From the NCBI GenBank assembly GCA_026874595.1, contig CM049312.1:65686929-65750928 (forward strand): 64,000 nt of DNA, read 5' to 3'. The stretch's first letter is position 1. Each line of letters starts with the position of its first letter. The DNA is from Sipunculus nudus (lineage: Eukaryota > Annelida > Sipuncula > Golfingiida > Sipunculidae). Made by a program: the position numbers and the translations under genes. Shown here piece by piece: positions 60,046 to 64,000 of the stretch. The notes beneath the pieces were generated by a model, which searched no databases, had not been told where the DNA came from, and saw only the letters and a program-made list of their open reading frames with translations.

Positions 60046-60050
60046 TCCCT

Positions 60051-60862
60051 GCTGTAAGTTTGGTGACTGTGCCTCATATTCTGTTCAAGTAATTACGTTA
60101 ACACTAATTTAGCATTATTGTCTCTGTGACCGTGTTAATTGCATCAAGGTCATCCAGAAGCGAGTTGGCATAATCCATTCACGAGGTCACGAAGGCATGC
60201 ACTAGCAATTTGCATGCATCATTAGTGATGTATCGCCGGATTCTGACAGTGGATCTGATCTGGTAATAACATGATCTCTAGACAGAACAACAGTCCTGCG
60301 AGGCCCCCAGCTTTCTAACTTTAGGAGATGGCAAGTAGATGGCATTTCACGGTGACAGGGCATGATCACGGGGATGGAACTGCCGGTTTTTGGGGTAGAA
60401 GATAATATACTCAAATTTGTCATTGTTCATTTTCAGCGAGTTTTTGCTCATCCAGTTGCTTATGGCGGGCATTCATTTCTGGATCTGTAGGGTAGTATCC
60501 GTCCAGTGAGCAGATGACTTGATCACAAGGTAACCTTGGGTGTCGTCAGCATAACTGTGATACAACATGTTATGCTGCTTCACAATGGTGCCAACGGGTC
60601 GGGTATACATATACAGTACTCTTCGGACCTAGGACTAAGCCCTACTTCAGGATAGGTTTCTGAGAGGTAAAAGAGTCAACTGCAACATACTGGGATCTGT
60701 TGTTGAGGTAGGACTCTAGCCATTGATTTGCCATATCATGAGGTGTATCAATGCTGCAAGTTTGGTGAGTGTGCCTCATTTTCATTTCAAGTTATTACGT
60801 TAACTTCAATTTTGTATTATCGCCTCTGTGACCGTGTTAATTGCATCAAGGTCATCCATACA
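60051..60862. repeat. ~105-bp direct repeats flanking a LINE fragment
   Basis: GCTG(T/C)AAGTTTGGTGA(C/G)TGTG, then GTGACCGTGTTAATTGCATC and AAGGTCATCCA, occurs at about 60051-60160 and 60753-60862, in the same orientation with about 85% identity by eye. A third weaker copy starts near 60890 and leads into GACGGACGGACGG and the hairpin CCGACGTCGCCGAAGGCGTCGG. The reverse-transcriptase fragment lies precisely between the first two copies. Confidence 0.7.
60190..60745 (-). pseudogene. Dead LINE reverse-transcriptase fragment
   Basis: Minus-strand translation gives WLESYLNNRSQYVAVDSF, then a frameshifted LSPR/VLGP-like region, then YADDTQ at 60553-60536 (the catalytic Y-x-D-D motif of reverse transcriptases) and WMSKNSLKMNNDKFEYIIF. 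Spacing matches the palm region of non-LTR (jockey/CR1-like) elements. Several stops and at least one frameshift break it, including a TAG before the VLGP-like segment. No endonuclease or ORF1 is seen, so it is a short 3' relic. Confidence 0.8.
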
Positions 60863-61444
60863 TGAACTTGACCTAGCATTTTATGAGGTGCATCTACGGT
60901 GTGAATATGGTGACTGTATGTTAAATAGTTTTTACTTTAATGCGTTAACATCAATATGTGACGGACGGACGGAAAGACGGCTAGACGCTCACCATTTCTT
61001 TGTCTCCCGCCGACGTCGCCGAAGGCGTCGGGGGACAAAGTGTATGAGTTACAAAAACCCAAGATCTCCACAGATTTGATCTTTCGGATCTTATATATGG
61101 TCAAGATCACCATGTTTTCACAACTCTTCCGAGATATTGGTGGAGAAATTTGTGTTTCACGTTTCAGGGGAATAAAATTATATGCAAGGCTACAAAAGTT
61201 TTATGGCGTCAACAAGAAACCGTACTAACAACGACTGACTACGGCGGACTGAAAACGAGACATAATTAGTACACCAACAATAAAATAAATCAATCAATAA
61301 AGTATTTACTGGAACTCTTTTTCTGTTTTAATTAGTTTCCACCCATCTCTCTGTTTTAATGTGTAATTCAATAAAAAAAGTATTTTTAATAACTATTTTG
61401 TTCACGATTAATAAGCTTTGGGTATTACAATATGTAACGTGCAT

Positions 61445-61805
61445 GGCGGCGATGGCGTAATGGTTAAGGTGCCGGGCTTATGATCGAGAGGTCGTTAGTT
61501 CAAATCCCGGTCAGACCCGCCACCGTTCCAAGACTCTTGGGCAAAGTCTCAACCACAAGTGTGACCCCCCACCGTTCCAAGACTGTTGGGGAAAGTCTCA
61601 ACCACAAGTGTGTCTGTGTCCATTCAGCGGTAGAAATGGGTACCAGGGAAGGTAACCTGCGGTTGACTAGCATCCCATCTTGGAGAAGAGTCTCTTCTAA
61701 GTCACTTAACGCTACAGAAACCGGGATAAGCTCCGGCCTGAGGAGCCAATAGGCTCGGGTGTAAAAGCCCAATACGATATAGTCGTTTATTCCGGTTAGG
61801 GCCAA
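61445..61805 (+). mobile_element. tRNA-derived SINE with internal 52-bp duplication
   Basis: Head 61445-61521 looks like a tRNA: GGCGG...CCGCC ends, A-box TGGCGTAATGGTTAAGG and B-box-like AGTTCAAATCC. The body then contains CACCGTTCCAAGACT(C/G)TTGG and AAAGTCTCAACCACAAGTGT twice (about 61521 and 61570). Further on are AGAAACCGGGATAAGCTCCG and GGCTCGGGTGTAAAAG, phrases I associate with conserved SINE cores of invertebrates. The open frames on both strands (61480-61752, 61500-61805) are repeat-derived. Confidence 0.75.
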
Positions 61806-61849
61806 GTCACACCAACCATAGGTGTTACTAATGAAATTTCATAAAATCC

Positions 61850-63260
61850 ACCGTGGAGGTCTCGACGATCGTCAAGGGTCATCATCTTTTCCGTTGTCAG
61901 TACGGGATTGCACGGTATACTCACGGTTTTTCCCGGTGGCCCTAGGGTGTCGATAAGGTGACACTACGGTGCTCACGGTGTCATTACGGTTCAGCACGGT
62001 ATGACCCACGATGTAGCTGTTAGACTTACGGTTCTATACGGTGCCACTTCGGTGTTGCAATTTACGGTGCTGCCACGGTGGACTTGCGGTGGTCATGGTG
62101 CCACGAAGGTCTTACTACGGTTTATTGCGGTAGACACGCCGTCGGCTATAAAAGAGCGGTAGCACAAGCATTCCAGCACAGTTTGAGAAAAAAAAACCAC
62201 GAGAAAAATAAGCCGCTCATCAGTGTCCACCCAGTGTTTATTGACAGTTATTATTTTATTTATTTTTGACAGCCATTAGTAGGCTGTTATTATGCAAAAA
62301 AAATGTTCAGTTACAATCGCCATTGCATCATTTTGCAACCTTTTCTTCTGGTCAAGTTGTAGAGACATCTCTGCAGAACACATGCGTAAGAATGAAAGCA
62401 TTGAAAATCAAGCAAGACCGTGGTAAACTGTGATACCAAAGGGCTAGTACTTTCTCATCCTTGCTGCGCCGTAGTCTTGCGTAGCGGCACCTTGATATCC
62501 GTAGCCAAAACGTGGCTCGAACGTGACTCCACTGTCAATTTCTGTGAAGAACCGTCCCCTCACCGTGAGAAAACCAACATATACCGTGAAAAAAAAACCG
62601 TGGATTACCGTGGTTAGTCGTAGCTGTACATTCGACGCCGTGAAAACTCCGTGACAGCACCGTAAAAAGACCGTGGAGAACCGTGAGGCCATTGAAAGCC
62701 TCAAAAAGTCACCGGTTGTCCCGGAAATACTACGGAAATTCACGGTGGCGTCAAGGTGTTGTGACGGTGTATCCGATGTCACTACGCTTTTACTACGATT
62801 TAACTACGGCTGACCCGGTATGACCTTTCCCCACGGTGTACCTTGACATGTCCCGGAAATTTTAAACCGTTTAAAACTTCCGGGACTCAATCCCGGTGCC
62901 TCACGGTTTTCCAACGGTTCTCCAAGGTACTCTTACGGTTCTTCGAGGTGTGGCTAGGGTTCTGCACGGCTCTTCAGGGTGTTACCACGGTTAAAACCGT
63001 AGCAGCACCGGCATTTTGGTGTGACTGGGGTCTTATGAAACTAGTTTGCAATGCCATGCATGCGCGTCGGTTCAATTTTTATACTTATCAGAACAACACA
63101 TCATCTTTTGATTTAATATGTTACTGAAATACAGAAGCCTATTTTATCATGTGTGCACACATTTCTTTCCTGTTCGAATAACATAGGCCCCTTTCACACA
63201 TTCCGCTATTGCATCCCGGTTTGCCCCGGCGCCCTTCTGCTACGGTTGACCACGGTTTTA
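61850..63260. repeat. ACGGT/ACCGT-rich domain
   Basis: About 1.4 kb with an extreme density of ACGGT on the plus strand at about 61910-62140, ACCGT (the inverse) at about 62410-62700, and ACGGT again at about 62740-63260. Spacing is irregular, mostly 8-25 bp, and units are written as variants such as CACGGTG, TACGGTT and CCCGGTG. Between the first two blocks is a plainer stretch with a TATA box (62147). The frames at 62444-62782 and elsewhere have no domain. It could be a decayed array of short repeats, a foldback element or a dense protein-binding region. Confidence 0.7.
62147..62154 (+). promoter_or_regulatory. TATA box within the ACGGT-rich domain
   Basis: GGCTATAAAAGAGCGG contains a consensus TATAAAAG. 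It lies at the downstream edge of the first ACGGT block, and no coding exon follows within the next 300 bp. The box is clear; promoter activity is only inferred. Confidence 0.35.
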
Positions 63261-63269
63261 ACCCTAAAA

Positions 63270-64000
63270 CGGGGATAAATTGTACTGACGGTCCGTCTAA
63301 GGTATAGCGTAATTTTACGTGATTAAGATCGTAATTTTACATTTAAAGTTACGTTTTTATTACTTCATATGACATAATCATGGCCTTACTGATGGAAAAG
63401 AAGACACTTAATCTTGTTCAGGTATACAAACATTTTATTACATCAAGCAGGGAGCCACGATATATCGATAGATGCAAAAAAAATCGATACAAACATTAAT
63501 TGATGGATCAGAAAAGAATATATAGAATTAAAATGGCAATCAATAGCTCTGTAAAGGATCCATATCAAACATATGTGCAGTATTCATAAACCTCTACAGC
63601 AAACAAAATAAGGTTTTTATAACATTCCTATCTATAACACTGTAAACATTACAGCAAGATGTCAGAGTTTATCAAGGCATTATAGAGCAAGCTTGCCATT
63701 TAATGGTCTCTGATATATTGCGAAAACGATCTGGATACTGCATAGGTAGGGAAAGTGTCACAAAAAAATCTTTAACTCAATAAAAATATTTTACCCACAT
63801 GTATATTAAGAAGTTATCACCTTCAATCATTTTTAATGCGTTTTGCAATAAATAGAATATGATAGTGTCTAATACATTTGTGTACATGGATATATGCAAC
63901 AAGTTGAAGCCCCCGTCAGCTTCACCGACAAGCAGTCATTTTGTTTTCCTCAATTTGTCCATATTATCGAAGTCACAGATGCTGTAACACAAATTCCCGA
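63270..64000. other. AT-rich window end, no gene recognised
   Basis: No open frame, repeat end or RNA gene recognised in the last 0.7 kb. Confidence 0.5.

Noticed and set aside
61445-61521. Functional tRNA gene
   Set aside because: A and B boxes are present, but the anticodon stem does not pair well and a SINE body follows.

Overview
This is a eukaryotic, AT-rich window that most resembles a marine mollusc genome. The reasons are split genes with long introns, many dinucleotide and trinucleotide microsatellites, very long G/C homopolymers, tRNA-derived SINEs, and repeats of the kinds common in molluscs (phrases such as TCCGTCCGTC, GGTCAAGGTCA, CAGGGGCGTAGCCA and TTTTAGCTCAGCTGAC). The phylum is an inference from repeats and gene style. 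No prokaryotic genes, CRISPR arrays, rRNA genes or complete viral genes were seen.

Four coding loci can be supported. (1) 11793-13277, minus: three spliced exons of a DUF4440/SnoaL-like (NTF2-fold) protein, found by translating short exons. A broken paralogous exon lies at 280-408. (2) 21125-23799, plus: the last two exons of a small unidentified protein. A promoter-like region with a 20-bp palindrome and a possible first exon lies upstream at about 16.2-16.5 kb. (3) 34904-46870, plus: a multi-exon gene for a secreted protein with a signal peptide, six EGF-like modules (one phase 1-1 exon each) and three copies of an unfamiliar six-cysteine module, each built from two exons. (4) 54238-57733, minus: a two-exon mitochondrial acyl-CoA dehydrogenase whose single intron appears to be GC-AG.

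The rest is mostly repeats. At 0.6-2.4 kb there is a 152/153-bp satellite. At 6.6-16 kb there are foldback and TIR elements. At 17.9-20 kb there is a (CA)n/poly-C minisatellite. At 20-29 kb one TTTTAGCTCAGCTGAC-headed family is repeated in one orientation. At 32.7-33.6 kb there is a large inverted repeat. At 47.2-48.5 kb there is a TA-flanked TIR element. At 52.2-52.9 kb there is a solo-LTR-like segment. At 60-63.3 kb there are a dead LINE reverse-transcriptase fragment, a SINE and an unusual ACGGT/ACCGT-rich domain.

The most interesting items are the repeated two-exon six-cysteine module fused to EGF domains (with a tandem triplication of its last exon's 3' end), the hidden DUF4440 gene with its dead copy, and the ACGGT/ACCGT domain with an embedded TATA box. 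Gene models are splice-site and frame inferences made by eye, without alignments or transcripts.
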